DNA of 60,155 nt from positions 1-60,155 of the forward strand of contig CAZJFC010000003.1 of assembly GCA_964545245.1 (NCBI GenBank). The letters run 5' to 3'. The stretch is from CAZJFC01 sp964545245. Its GTDB lineage: Bacteria; Pseudomonadota; Alphaproteobacteria; Rickettsiales; 21-14-0-20-44-7. The position numbers and the translations under genes are program-made. Positions within the stretch are counted from its first letter, which is position 1; every line of letters starts with the position of its first letter. The notes beneath the pieces are model-generated. The model made no database searches, was not told where the DNA came from, and saw only the letters and a list, made by a program, of their open reading frames with translations. Below are positions 33,033-41,126 of the stretch, piece by piece.

Positions 33033-34259
33033 TTATACCGCTTTTTTCTCAAGTAACGCAGGTTTTATCCTATCATCCATGGTTTCGGAGCTTTCCAGCT
33101 CAATTACCGGAGACTGGTTTTCAACCAGCGTATAACTGCCGATAGTATCAGGAAGTTTCAGTTCTTTTTCGGTTTCCAGCCCAAGGCTCAGCACTCTCCT
33201 TGTCCTTGGCAACAGGCGCGAATTAACGGATTTTGCGAGTTCCTCGAATTTTGCGGCGGAAGACTGGATTGCCTTGCCGACCGACGAGATATTCTCAAAA
33301 AGCTTGCCGAGCGAACTTATCATTTTCCCCATCTCTTTAACAATTTCCTGATGGTTGCGCTCCTGTTTTTCGCGGCTTATCTGGTGCGTGGCAATGGCCA
33401 AAAGCATGTTCAGGCTGGTTGGGGTTGCCAGCAATACCCCTGAATCACGGCATTTTGCGCTGAAGGTCGGGTCGCATTCCAGCACTCTGGCATAAGCAGT
33501 GTCATTCGGCAGGTACATCACGTTAACAATAAAGCTGCCTTCCAGCTTTGCCTTTCCGGCGGAAACATAATCGCGCGAAACCAACTGCTGGAGATGAGTG
33601 CCCATGCTCTGGCGAAGCTTATCCTTAAGCGCGCTTGCGTCATTTTCCTCGGCGGCAATTTCGATAAAATATTTGGAGGTTTTCGCGTCAATTAATATCT
33701 GGTTGCCGGAAGGAAGGTTTATAATCGCATCCGGGCGCAGGCGGGTGCCTTCGATCGCGGATTGCATATAAAAATCGATACCCTGTTCCAGGCCAAAGTT
33801 TTTCAGTGTGTTCTCAAGCCCGATTTCGGCAAAATTGGAGGCTTTAACCGGCGCAGTGAGCGATTGCCAGATTGCCGCAAGCTTCTTATCGTGCGACTGG
33901 TATTGCCCATTGATGCGGTTAAGTGTTTCAACCACCGTTTTGAATTCCTTATGCAGGTTTTCGGTTTCACGCTTGGTGATTTCCTCTGCCTGTTTTTTTG
34001 CTTCCTGGTTTTCGCGCTTGTGGTCTTCAATCAGTTTTGATGAAACGCTCTGTGAAACCTCAAATACTGCTGCTTTTGCGGCTTTGAGGGATTCTTCCTT
34101 AAAAGCTTCATGGCTTGCTATCTGGGATTTAAGCAGCTCATTCTCGCGTGAGAGGATTTCTGATTCCATGAATAGCCTGCGCGCTTTCGGCGCAAGGATG
34201 AAATAGGCAAGTAATGTACCTGTAACAAATGCTAAAACCGATATTAAAACTGGCATCAA
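33033..34259 (-). CDS. rmuC: DNA recombination protein RmuC
   Basis: The 408-residue protein has an N-terminal membrane segment (LISVLAFVTGTLLAYFIL), then a coiled coil (about 30-130), then the RmuC nuclease-like domain with RPDAIINLPSGNQILIDAKTS (quoted in parts: PDAIINLPSG, ILIDAKTS) and SFIVNVMYLPNDTAYA. RmuC limits recombination at inverted repeats. It would be a relevant housekeeping factor in a genome rich in palindromes, but that is only a remark. Confidence 0.93.
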   Translation of the reverse strand: MMPVLISVLAFVTGTLLAYFILAPKARRLFMESEILSRENELLKSQIASHEAFKEESLKAAKAAVFEVSQSVSSKLIEDHKRENQEAKKQAEEITKRETENLHKEFKTVVETLNRINGQYQSHDKKLAAIWQSLTAPVKASNFAEIGLENTLKNFGLEQGIDFYMQSAIEGTRLRPDAIINLPSGNQILIDAKTSKYFIEIAAEENDASALKDKLRQSMGTHLQQLVSRDYVSAGKAKLEGSFIVNVMYLPNDTAYARVLECDPTFSAKCRDSGVLLATPTSLNMLLAIATHQISREKQERNHQEIVKEMGKMISSLGKLFENISSVGKAIQSSAAKFEELAKSVNSRLLPRTRRVLSLGLETEKELKLPDTIGSYTLVENQSPVIELESSETMDDRIKPALLEKKAV

Positions 34260-34336
34260 AACCTCTGATGTTAAATTCTTCTTCCCTGCCCAGAGAGATT
34301 AACACCAAGGCTTTCCGTGAGCAAGCCATTTAGAAG

Positions 34337-35197
34337 CTAAACAAACTCGAAACTGCCGGGGTTATCGAACAGCGTGCGCAGGATCTCGTTATTCGTGTGG
34401 TGGCCGGATTTTTTGCCCACGAATTCGCCTTGGATACGCGCTCCGGCAGTGAATAGATCGCCGCAGGCATCAAGGATTTTGTGGCGCACGAATTCATCAT
34501 CAAAGCGCAACCCTTCTTCATTGAGAATCTTGCCGTTATCCACCACAATTGCGTTTTCAAGCGAGCCACCGCGTGCAAGCCCTGCCTTGTTCATCGCGTC
34601 GACTTCTTCCTTGAAGCCGAAGGTGCGGGCGCGGGCAATTTCATGGCGGAACACACCGTTGCGGAATTCATATTTCGCTTTTTGGCGACTGATTGCGCTA
34701 TCCTTGAAGTCGATATCGAATTTAATACGGAACCCTTTATGCGGGCGCAGGTAAGCGCCGCGTGAGTCATCACCGACCTGAATTTCATCCCTGATGCGTA
34801 TTACTTTACGCGGGGTCTGCTGCTGCACCGTTCCCACGGAATCAATCAATTCCACGAACTGAGCTGAGCTTCCGTCCATAATCGGGATTTCCGGGCCAAC
34901 CAGTTCAACCAGCGCATTATCGACGCCACAACCCCAAAGCGCGGCCATCAAATGCTCAATCGTATGGACTTCAACGCCGTATTGGTTGGAAATAGTGGTT
35001 CCCAGCATGGTTTTGCTGACATTGCGGAAATCCGCTAGGACAATGCTTTCTGCGTCCTTAACGTCAGTGCGCTTGAAAACAATGCCTGAGTTATCAGGAG
35101 CCGGGTTGATGACCATGCTGATCGGTTTGCCGGTATGCAGGCCGATTCCCTGAAAACTTACAGGTTTTGCGATTGTTCTTTGCAGGTTATGTTTCAT
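34337..35197 (-). CDS. lpxC: UDP-3-O-acyl-N-acetylglucosamine deacetylase
   Basis: LpxC catalyses the first committed step of lipid A synthesis. The Zn ligands are His78 in the VHTIEH motif, the His in RHKILD, and the Asp that follows in that segment. The catalytic His region is GHHTNNE near the C-terminus. The 286 residues are slightly shorter than the usual about 300. Its presence shows that the organism makes lipopolysaccharide. Confidence 0.96.
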   Translation of the reverse strand: MKHNLQRTIAKPVSFQGIGLHTGKPISMVINPAPDNSGIVFKRTDVKDAESIVLADFRNVSKTMLGTTISNQYGVEVHTIEHLMAALWGCGVDNALVELVGPEIPIMDGSSAQFVELIDSVGTVQQQTPRKVIRIRDEIQVGDDSRGAYLRPHKGFRIKFDIDFKDSAISRQKAKYEFRNGVFRHEIARARTFGFKEEVDAMNKAGLARGGSLENAIVVDNGKILNEEGLRFDDEFVRHKILDACGDLFTAGARIQGEFVGKKSGHHTNNEILRTLFDNPGSFEFV

Positions 35198-35297
35198 CTG
35201 TATTCAAAATTAGCTCTAACTTTGAATATATATTACGCCCAATCCTGACGTTTGGGAAATAACATATTGTTACAGATTGTTACAGCACCCCTATAGC

Positions 35298-35849
35298 TCA
35301 AACGATTCCCCTGCCCGCGCTGTGCTGCACTTCCGGCGGCATATTCTTTGGTGATATGCCCGCCAGCATACCGACCTGCTCCTCGCTCGCCTTTGACCTC
35401 AGGGCATCCTGCTTTTCTAGGTTAATTGCCATATTCATAAGCTGGGTCGGGCTGAAATGAACCTGATACTCGGATTTTATGCTTTTTTCCAGGGAGTCAA
35501 TCTTCTCCTTGAGAGCGACCCTGCTGCTGTTCAGGGAAAAATACCTGTCATATTCCTCTTTTGGCGCGGCAACAAAGGCAGTGCCCATCTCAATATCCGT
35601 ATAAACAGGAATGTAATAGCTTCCCTTGCCGTTATCTCCTTCCTTGACCTTGAAGAACTCACGTGTACCGTTGTTTGAATAGGCTTTATGCACCCCAAGG
35701 CGGTGGCTGTCAAATTCGGCGGAAACGGATTTCCATTCAAGATAGTTCGATATAAATTCAGGATTCAGGCTTGCTGCCAGCTCATTTGGTGCGGCTTCCC
35801 TTTTGCCGGTAACGCTTTTAAATGCTTCCACAATATATTTGCTATCCAT
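35298..35849 (-). CDS. Hypothetical protein (183 aa)
   Basis: I do not recognise this soluble protein. I start at the ATG at 35849 (MDSKYIVEAFKSV), which has GGGGGGA seven bases upstream; the 16 codons before it look unrelated. It contains a coiled-coil-like segment (VALKEKIDSLEKSIK) and no cysteine. Its neighbours lpxC and pccB give no hint, and it is probably a lineage-specific gene. Confidence 0.62.
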   Translation of the reverse strand: MDSKYIVEAFKSVTGKREAAPNELAASLNPEFISNYLEWKSVSAEFDSHRLGVHKAYSNNGTREFFKVKEGDNGKGSYYIPVYTDIEMGTAFVAAPKEEYDRYFSLNSSRVALKEKIDSLEKSIKSEYQVHFSPTQLMNMAINLEKQDALRSKASEEQVGMLAGISPKNMPPEVQHSAGRGIV

Positions 35850-36018
35850 TATTATCCCCCCGGTAATAAGTTTGCTAGCTTCGGAACTATATGGCAATAA
35901 TAGCTAATAAATATTAATATTTAGTTTCCATACGACAAAAATAGCCTTAACAGCAGGTTAAATCGTTAAAGAACATAATCCTTGCCAATAAACCTGATTT
36001 ATATAATTATCCGCCCCC

Positions 36019-37542
36019 ATGAAACTTGAAGTTCTCACTAAACTTGAAACAAAACGCCAGCAGGCGCGTGTCGGCGGCGGAGCGGCAAGAATTAATGCCC
36101 AGCACCAGAAAGGAAAGCTCACCGCCCGCGAAAGGCTTGAAGTCCTGCTGGACCCCGATTCTTTTGAAGAATTTGATATGTTCGTTGAGCACCGCTGCAC
36201 AAACTTCGGGATGGGTGACAAAGGCACGCCGGGTGATGGCTGCGTTACCGGGCATGGCACGATCAATGGCCGTCTGGTTTATTTATATTCACAGGATTTT
36301 ACTGTAACCGGCGGCTCACTCTCCGAAACCAACTCCAAAAAGATATGCAAAATAATGGATCTGGCCATGAAAACCGGCGCTCCTGTCATCGGCATCAATG
36401 ATTCCGGCGGCGCAAGGATTCAGGAAGGCGTGGATTCCCTCGCCGGATATGGCGAAATTTTCCAGCGTAACGTGAAGGCCAGCGGTGTAGTCCCGCAAAT
36501 TTCCCTCATTATGGGGCCATGCGCGGGCGGCGCGGTTTATTCCCCTGCCCTGACCGATTTCACTATCATGACGCGCGATACGGCTTATATGTATGTCACC
36601 GGGCCGGATGTGGTTAAAACCGTGACCCATGAAGAAGTCGGCCATGAGGAACTTGGCGGCGCTTCTGTTCATACGGAAAAATCCGGCGTGGCTGACCTTG
36701 CATTTGATAACGAACTGGAAACCCTGACGCAGACACGCAGGCTGTTCAACTTCCTCCCGGCGAATAACCGCATCGGCACCCCGTGGCGTCCAACCAATGA
36801 CCCGGCAGACCGTGTTGAAATCACGCTCAACAACCTTGTGCCAAGTGACCCGAATAAACCATATGACATGCGCGAGCTGGTGACCAGAATCGCCGATGAA
36901 TATGATTTCTTCGAGGTTCAGCCGGATTATGCGAAAAACGTCCTGATAGGCTTTGTCCGTATGGAAGGCCGCACGGTAGGCATTGTTGCTAACCAGCCGG
37001 AGGTTATGGCAGGCTGCCTTGATATCAACGCCTCCCGCAAGGCGGCGCGTTTTGTGCGCTTCTGCGATGCGTTCAACGTCCCGATAGTTACGCTTGTTGA
37101 CGTTCCCGGCTTCCTGCCCGGCATTGACCAGGAGCATAATGGCATAATCAAACACGGCGCAAAGCTGATTGCGGCTTATGCCGAAGCAACCGTTCCCAAA
37201 ATCACGCTTATCACCCGCAAGGCCTATGGCGGCGCTTATATCGTGATGAGCAGCAAACATTTGCGTGGCGACATCAACTTCGCATGGCCGAATGCCGAGA
37301 TCGCAGTAATGGGGCCAAAAGGCGCGGTAGAAATCATTTTCCGTGGCGATAAAGACCTCACCGCCCGCGAACAGGAATACAAGGAAAAAATCGCCAACCC
37401 CTTCGTCGCCGCCAGCCGCGGATATCTCGACGATGTAATCCGCCCGCAAAACACCCGCGCCCGCCTTTGCCGCGCTTTAACGCTTCTGGCTGACAAACGC
37501 GAAGAAAATCCATGGAAGAAGCACGATAATTTGCCATTATAG
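36019..37542 (+). CDS. pccB: Propionyl-CoA carboxylase beta subunit
   Basis: The 507-residue carboxyltransferase has the acyl-CoA binding domains with GDGCVTGHGTI, SGGARIQEGVDSL and the GPCAGGAVYSPAL oxyanion loop. The C-terminal half carries DVPGFLPG and KAYGGAYIVMSSKHL. The enzyme adds CO2 from biotin to propionyl-CoA in odd-chain and branched amino acid breakdown. The usual partner, pccA, lies 458 bases downstream, separated by an inserted gene. Confidence 0.96.
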   Translation: MKLEVLTKLETKRQQARVGGGAARINAQHQKGKLTARERLEVLLDPDSFEEFDMFVEHRCTNFGMGDKGTPGDGCVTGHGTINGRLVYLYSQDFTVTGGSLSETNSKKICKIMDLAMKTGAPVIGINDSGGARIQEGVDSLAGYGEIFQRNVKASGVVPQISLIMGPCAGGAVYSPALTDFTIMTRDTAYMYVTGPDVVKTVTHEEVGHEELGGASVHTEKSGVADLAFDNELETLTQTRRLFNFLPANNRIGTPWRPTNDPADRVEITLNNLVPSDPNKPYDMRELVTRIADEYDFFEVQPDYAKNVLIGFVRMEGRTVGIVANQPEVMAGCLDINASRKAARFVRFCDAFNVPIVTLVDVPGFLPGIDQEHNGIIKHGAKLIAAYAEATVPKITLITRKAYGGAYIVMSSKHLRGDINFAWPNAEIAVMGPKGAVEIIFRGDKDLTAREQEYKEKIANPFVAASRGYLDDVIRPQNTRARLCRALTLLADKREENPWKKHDNLPL

Positions 37543-37585
37543 AATCCAGAGTCCAGAATCCAGTACCTAGCAGGAATTGTTTATT
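37543..37585. repeat. Micro-repeats flanking the four-helix-bundle gene (left)
   Basis: A short AGAATCCAG-type repeat occurs twice and is followed by GTACCTAG. The right flank of the gene (37966-37997) carries CTAGGTACTA twice, the reverse complement of the last part. This pattern suggests that the gene and its flanks were inserted together. Confidence 0.55.
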
Positions 37586-37963
37586 ATGAATGGAGAAATA
37601 AAAAATTATCAGGATTTGATTGTATGGCAAAAAGCCATGGATCTGGCTGAAATTATTTATGATACCACTACAATTTTTCCTAAAGAGGAATTATACGGGC
37701 TTACTAACCAACTTCGCCGCGCAGCAGTTTCAATTCCTTCTAATATAGCAGAAGGTAGTTCACGCCGTGCTGCCGGTGATTATATCAGATTTATCAATAT
37801 AGCATCCGGCTCTTTGGCTGAGCTTGAAACTCAACTCATACTTTCTGAGCGGCTAAGATTTATAACTAAAGAAAAATTAGAAGAACTTAAAACACATACC
37901 GAAGAAATCAGTAAAATGTTATTTGCGTTACAACGCTCCTTAAGAGCGAAGGCAGCAGCATAA
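37586..37963 (+). CDS. Four-helix-bundle protein of the S23/IVS family
   Basis: The 125-residue product has NYQDLIVWQKAMDLAEIIYD, GLTNQLRRAAVSIPSNIAEG and RFINIASGSLAELETQL, the signatures of the four-helix-bundle family. Members are often encoded by intervening sequences inserted in 23S rRNA genes. The start is the ATG at 37586, with AGGAA nine bases upstream. The gene is AT-richer than pccB and pccA, and it lies between inverted micro-repeats. Function is unknown, and it looks like a mobile passenger. Confidence 0.88.
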   Translation: MNGEIKNYQDLIVWQKAMDLAEIIYDTTTIFPKEELYGLTNQLRRAAVSIPSNIAEGSSRRAAGDYIRFINIASGSLAELETQLILSERLRFITKEKLEELKTHTEEISKMLFALQRSLRAKAAA

Positions 37964-37965
37964 TT

Positions 37966-37997
37966 CTGGTCTCTAGGTACTAAACTCTAGGTACTAA
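37966..37997. repeat. Micro-repeats flanking the four-helix-bundle gene (right)
   Basis: CTAGGTACTAAA occurs twice in a row at the end of the inserted gene and directly before pccA. It is complementary to GTACCTAG on the left flank. The pccA ribosome binding region falls within this repeat. Confidence 0.55.
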
Positions 37998-38000
37998 AAA

Positions 38001-39995
38001 ATGTTCGATAAAATCCTCATAGCCAACCGTGGCGAAATTGCAGTCCGTATCATCCGCACCTGCAAAAAAATGGGCATCAGGACGGTTGCCGTGTACTCCG
38101 AAGCTGATACCAACGCGCTCCATGTGCGCGAGGCGGACGAAGTCGTCCACATTGGCCGTTCCACCGCCTCCGAAAGCTACCTTGATATCAAAAAAATCAT
38201 CGAGGCCATCAACCGCACCGGCGCGGACGCAGTCCACCCCGGCTATGGCTTTCTTTCCGAAAACGCCAAATTCGCGCGCGCAGTAAAACGCGCAGGCGCA
38301 ACCTTCATCGGCCCTTCACCGGAAGCCATCAAGGCGATGGGCGACAAGATTGAATCCAAAAAACTCGCTAAAAAAGCTGGCGTGAACTCGGTTCCGGGTC
38401 ACTTGGATGTCATTCCAAATGAAGAAGAAGCGGTAAAAATCGCTAAAAAAATCGGCTACCCGGTGATGATTAAGGCTTCCGCCGGGGGCGGCGGCAAAGG
38501 CATGAGGATCGCCCGCAACGATAAAGACGTGCGTTCATATTTCGTCGCGGCAATGTCGGAGGCGAAATCCAGCTTCGGTGATGACCGCGTTTTCATCGAA
38601 AAGTATATCATCAACCCGCGCCACATCGAAATCCAGATCATCGCCGACCAGCACAAAAACGTTATCGCCCTCGGCGAGCGTGAATGTTCCATCCAGCGCC
38701 GCCACCAGAAAATTATCGAGGAAGCGCCAAGCCCCTTCCTTGATGAAAAAACCCGCAAATCCATGATGGACCAGGCCAAGGCACTTGCGAAAGAAGTCGG
38801 TTATTATTCCGCGGGAACCGTCGAATTCGTGATGGATGAGAAGAAAAATTTCTATTTCCTCGAAATGAACACCCGCCTTCAGGTGGAGCACCGCGTGACC
38901 GAGCTTGTCACCGGTTATGACCTTGTTGAGCAGATGATTCGCATTGCTGCCGGTGAAGAACTGAAATTCACCCAAAAAGATGTCGAGCTTAAGGGCTGGG
39001 CGTTTGAAGCGCGTATCTACGCCGAAGACCCTTCACACAATTTCCTGCCTTCAGTTGGCCGCCTCACCCGCTATGAGGAACCGAAACCGAAGAAAGAACT
39101 CCTGCTTGATACCGGCGTATATGAAGGCGGCGAGGTCAGCATGTTCTACGACCCGATGATTGCGAAGCTTTGCTCATACGGCAAAGACCGCGCCTCGGCG
39201 ATTGACGCGCTCCGCAAAGGCTTGTCCGAGTTCTTTATCGAAGGCGTTTCGGCGAATATCAGCTTCCTCGAATCAATCGTGCGCCACGAAAAATTCATCA
39301 ATGGCGATACGACGACCAACTTCATTGCGGAAGAATACCCCGAAGGCTTCAACGCCACCGAGCTGACCGAGGAAATGACATTCAAATTCATCTCGGTTGC
39401 CGTGTTCCTCTATCTCGACGACGCAAAACGCGCGAGCCTCATCTCCGGCCAGCAGCCGGGCAGGCAACGCCAGATCGGCCCGCGCTGGGTTGTAACCATC
39501 GAAGGCAACGATTACTCGGTTTATGTGCAGGACAAAGACGGCGGCTATGAAATTGAGTGTAAAAACCGCCTGTTCTCCACCCGCAGCAACTGGGATTTGG
39601 GCAGCAACATCTTCCAGGGTACAATCAATGATGAGCCAATCACCTTCCGTGTGCGCTACATCAGCGACGGATACCGCCTCACCCATGGCGGCGCACGTGT
39701 TAACGTTACGGTAAGAAGCCCGCGTGTTGCCGAGCTTAGCCGTTTCATGAAGAAAAAATCCGAGGCGCGTAAGTCAGACAAACTCATTGCGCCGATGGCC
39801 GGAAAAGTCGTCCGCCTAAGCGTCAAGGAAGGCGAAACCGTAAAACCGGGCGATGAACTGATCGTTATCGAAGCGATGAAAATGGAAAACTCCATCCGCG
39901 CGACGCACCAGACAAAAATCATGGAAGTTAATGTCAAGCAGGGCGATTCGGTCGCTTCCAACCAGCAGATAATGAAATTCGCCGCCGCTGAGTAA
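38001..39995 (+). CDS. pccA: Propionyl-CoA carboxylase alpha subunit (biotin carboxylase plus BCCP)
   Basis: The 664-residue protein has a biotin carboxylase domain (1-445), with the ATP-grasp glycine loop ASAGGGGKGMR, HIEIQI, and the catalytic region ECSIQRRHQKIIEEAP. A middle BT domain follows, then a C-terminal biotinyl domain ending with AMKMEN, where the lysine carries biotin. Length and order are normal for the alphaproteobacterial enzyme. The ATG comes 6 bases after a CTAGGTAC repeat. Confidence 0.96.
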   Translation: MFDKILIANRGEIAVRIIRTCKKMGIRTVAVYSEADTNALHVREADEVVHIGRSTASESYLDIKKIIEAINRTGADAVHPGYGFLSENAKFARAVKRAGATFIGPSPEAIKAMGDKIESKKLAKKAGVNSVPGHLDVIPNEEEAVKIAKKIGYPVMIKASAGGGGKGMRIARNDKDVRSYFVAAMSEAKSSFGDDRVFIEKYIINPRHIEIQIIADQHKNVIALGERECSIQRRHQKIIEEAPSPFLDEKTRKSMMDQAKALAKEVGYYSAGTVEFVMDEKKNFYFLEMNTRLQVEHRVTELVTGYDLVEQMIRIAAGEELKFTQKDVELKGWAFEARIYAEDPSHNFLPSVGRLTRYEEPKPKKELLLDTGVYEGGEVSMFYDPMIAKLCSYGKDRASAIDALRKGLSEFFIEGVSANISFLESIVRHEKFINGDTTTNFIAEEYPEGFNATELTEEMTFKFISVAVFLYLDDAKRASLISGQQPGRQRQIGPRWVVTIEGNDYSVYVQDKDGGYEIECKNRLFSTRSNWDLGSNIFQGTINDEPITFRVRYISDGYRLTHGGARVNVTVRSPRVAELSRFMKKKSEARKSDKLIAPMAGKVVRLSVKEGETVKPGDELIVIEAMKMENSIRATHQTKIMEVNVKQGDSVASNQQIMKFAAAE

Positions 39996-40012
39996 CTCCC
40001 TTTTCTCTTCAT

Positions 40013-40088
40013 GTCATCCCGGCGCAGGCCGGGATCCAGCCTTCGGAAGCCACATCAATTTTGGATTCCTGCCTTCGCAGGAATGACG
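40013..40088. repeat. Composite palindromic repeat between pccA and the next gene
   Basis: Two facing members of the palindromic family, GTCATCCCGGCGCAGGCCGGGATCC and GATTCCTGCCTTCGCAGGAATGAC, flank about 30 bases. Each forms its own GC-rich hairpin, and together they form a larger stem. It lies between the convergent ends of pccA and a minus-strand gene and may act as a terminator for both. Confidence 0.75.
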
Positions 40089-40097
40089 GCGGTTTAA

Positions 40098-40490
40098 CTA
40101 ATTTGCGCCGCTTATAAGCGAGTTGATACGCGCGACGAAATCATCATCCCGTGTGATGCTTTTCAGCTCTTCCGGTTCGCCATGAACCGCGCCTAAAACC
40201 AGTGCCATCCCTTTGGTCAAACCGGCAAGGAAAGCGGCTTCCTCACCTGTTCCCACACTTCCTGCCATCATGGTATCATGAATTTTACTATGCAGGTTCA
40301 TGCTTTCCACCCGCGCCATATATTTGGTGGCAATATCGGAAAGCGCATATTTCACCGGACCGGGCAAATCTTCCGCTTTCGTATATTCGCTGAGCTGCTG
40401 CTCATCCACGCCAAGCGCGCGGGAAAGTTCATCAAACCATTTGATGCCGTAAACAGCGGTTGCAATCTGGATTAAATCAGAGCCTTTCAT
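40098..40490 (-). CDS. Hypothetical protein (130 aa)
   Basis: The 130-residue soluble helical protein is not recognised. It contains a region (FLAGLTKGMALVLGAV) that is hydrophobic and Gly-containing but not long enough for a certain membrane span. It starts close to the pgsA stop on the same strand, with 23 bases between them. It could be co-transcribed with pgsA. No cysteine is visible. Confidence 0.65.
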   Translation of the reverse strand: MKGSDLIQIATAVYGIKWFDELSRALGVDEQQLSEYTKAEDLPGPVKYALSDIATKYMARVESMNLHSKIHDTMMAGSVGTGEEAAFLAGLTKGMALVLGAVHGEPEELKSITRDDDFVARINSLISGAN

Positions 40491-40513
40491 TGGAATATTC
40501 CGGGGTTGGGATT

Positions 40514-41122
40514 TTAAATATCATCAATTTCACGGAGCGCCTGCCGGAAATAATTCACCCCGGTCACGATTGTAAGCACTGCCGCCGTCCATAGCAGAAC
40601 CTGACCGAAATTCTGGATATCATCAACATAGCTTGGCAGGAGCGGAGCGGCAAGGAGAGCGATGATCGCCACAAGCTGGATCGTGGTTTTCCATTTCGCA
40701 AGGTCGGTGACGCGCATTTCCATGCGTTCATGCGCCATGAACTCGCGCAGGCCGGAAACGAATATTTCCCGCATGATGATTATCAGGACCGGGATTAAAT
40801 CAGCACGCGGCAGGCCGTTCGGCTGTTCGGTGATGAGCAGCATGATAAGCACAGTGCCAACAAGGAGTTTGTCGGCGATAGGGTCAAGCATCTGGCCGAA
40901 TTTGCTGGTGGCATTGAAGGTGCGGGCGATTTTTCCGTCGAGGTAGTCAGTAATGCTGGCGGCGGTGAACAGGCTGAGCGCCATTATCTGCCCGAACAGC
41001 GTGCTTTCGATGAAGAAGCTCCATATAATAACCGGGATAACTAAAATGCGCATGAGCGTCAGCATATTAGCCACGCGGCGCATTGACCTTTGGTTGATTT
41101 CTACTTCCATAGGGTCTTTCAT
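40514..41122 (-). CDS. pgsA: Phosphatidylglycerophosphate synthase
   Basis: The 202-residue integral membrane enzyme makes phosphatidylglycerophosphate from CDP-diacylglycerol. It shows the CDP-alcohol phosphotransferase motif DYLDGKIAR followed by GQMLDPIADK. Hydrophobic segments surround it. It follows uvrC by four bases on the same strand, as in many alphaproteobacteria, where uvrC and pgsA are neighbours. Confidence 0.95.
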   Translation of the reverse strand: MKDPMEVEINQRSMRRVANMLTLMRILVIPVIIWSFFIESTLFGQIMALSLFTAASITDYLDGKIARTFNATSKFGQMLDPIADKLLVGTVLIMLLITEQPNGLPRADLIPVLIIIMREIFVSGLREFMAHERMEMRVTDLAKWKTTIQLVAIIALLAAPLLPSYVDDIQNFGQVLLWTAAVLTIVTGVNYFRQALREIDDI

Positions 41123-41126
41123 AGCA

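Noticed and set aside
36316..37449. Long 377-codon minus-strand frame
   Set aside because: It is antisense to pccB in a GC-rich gene, is low in complexity of codon use and shows no family features.
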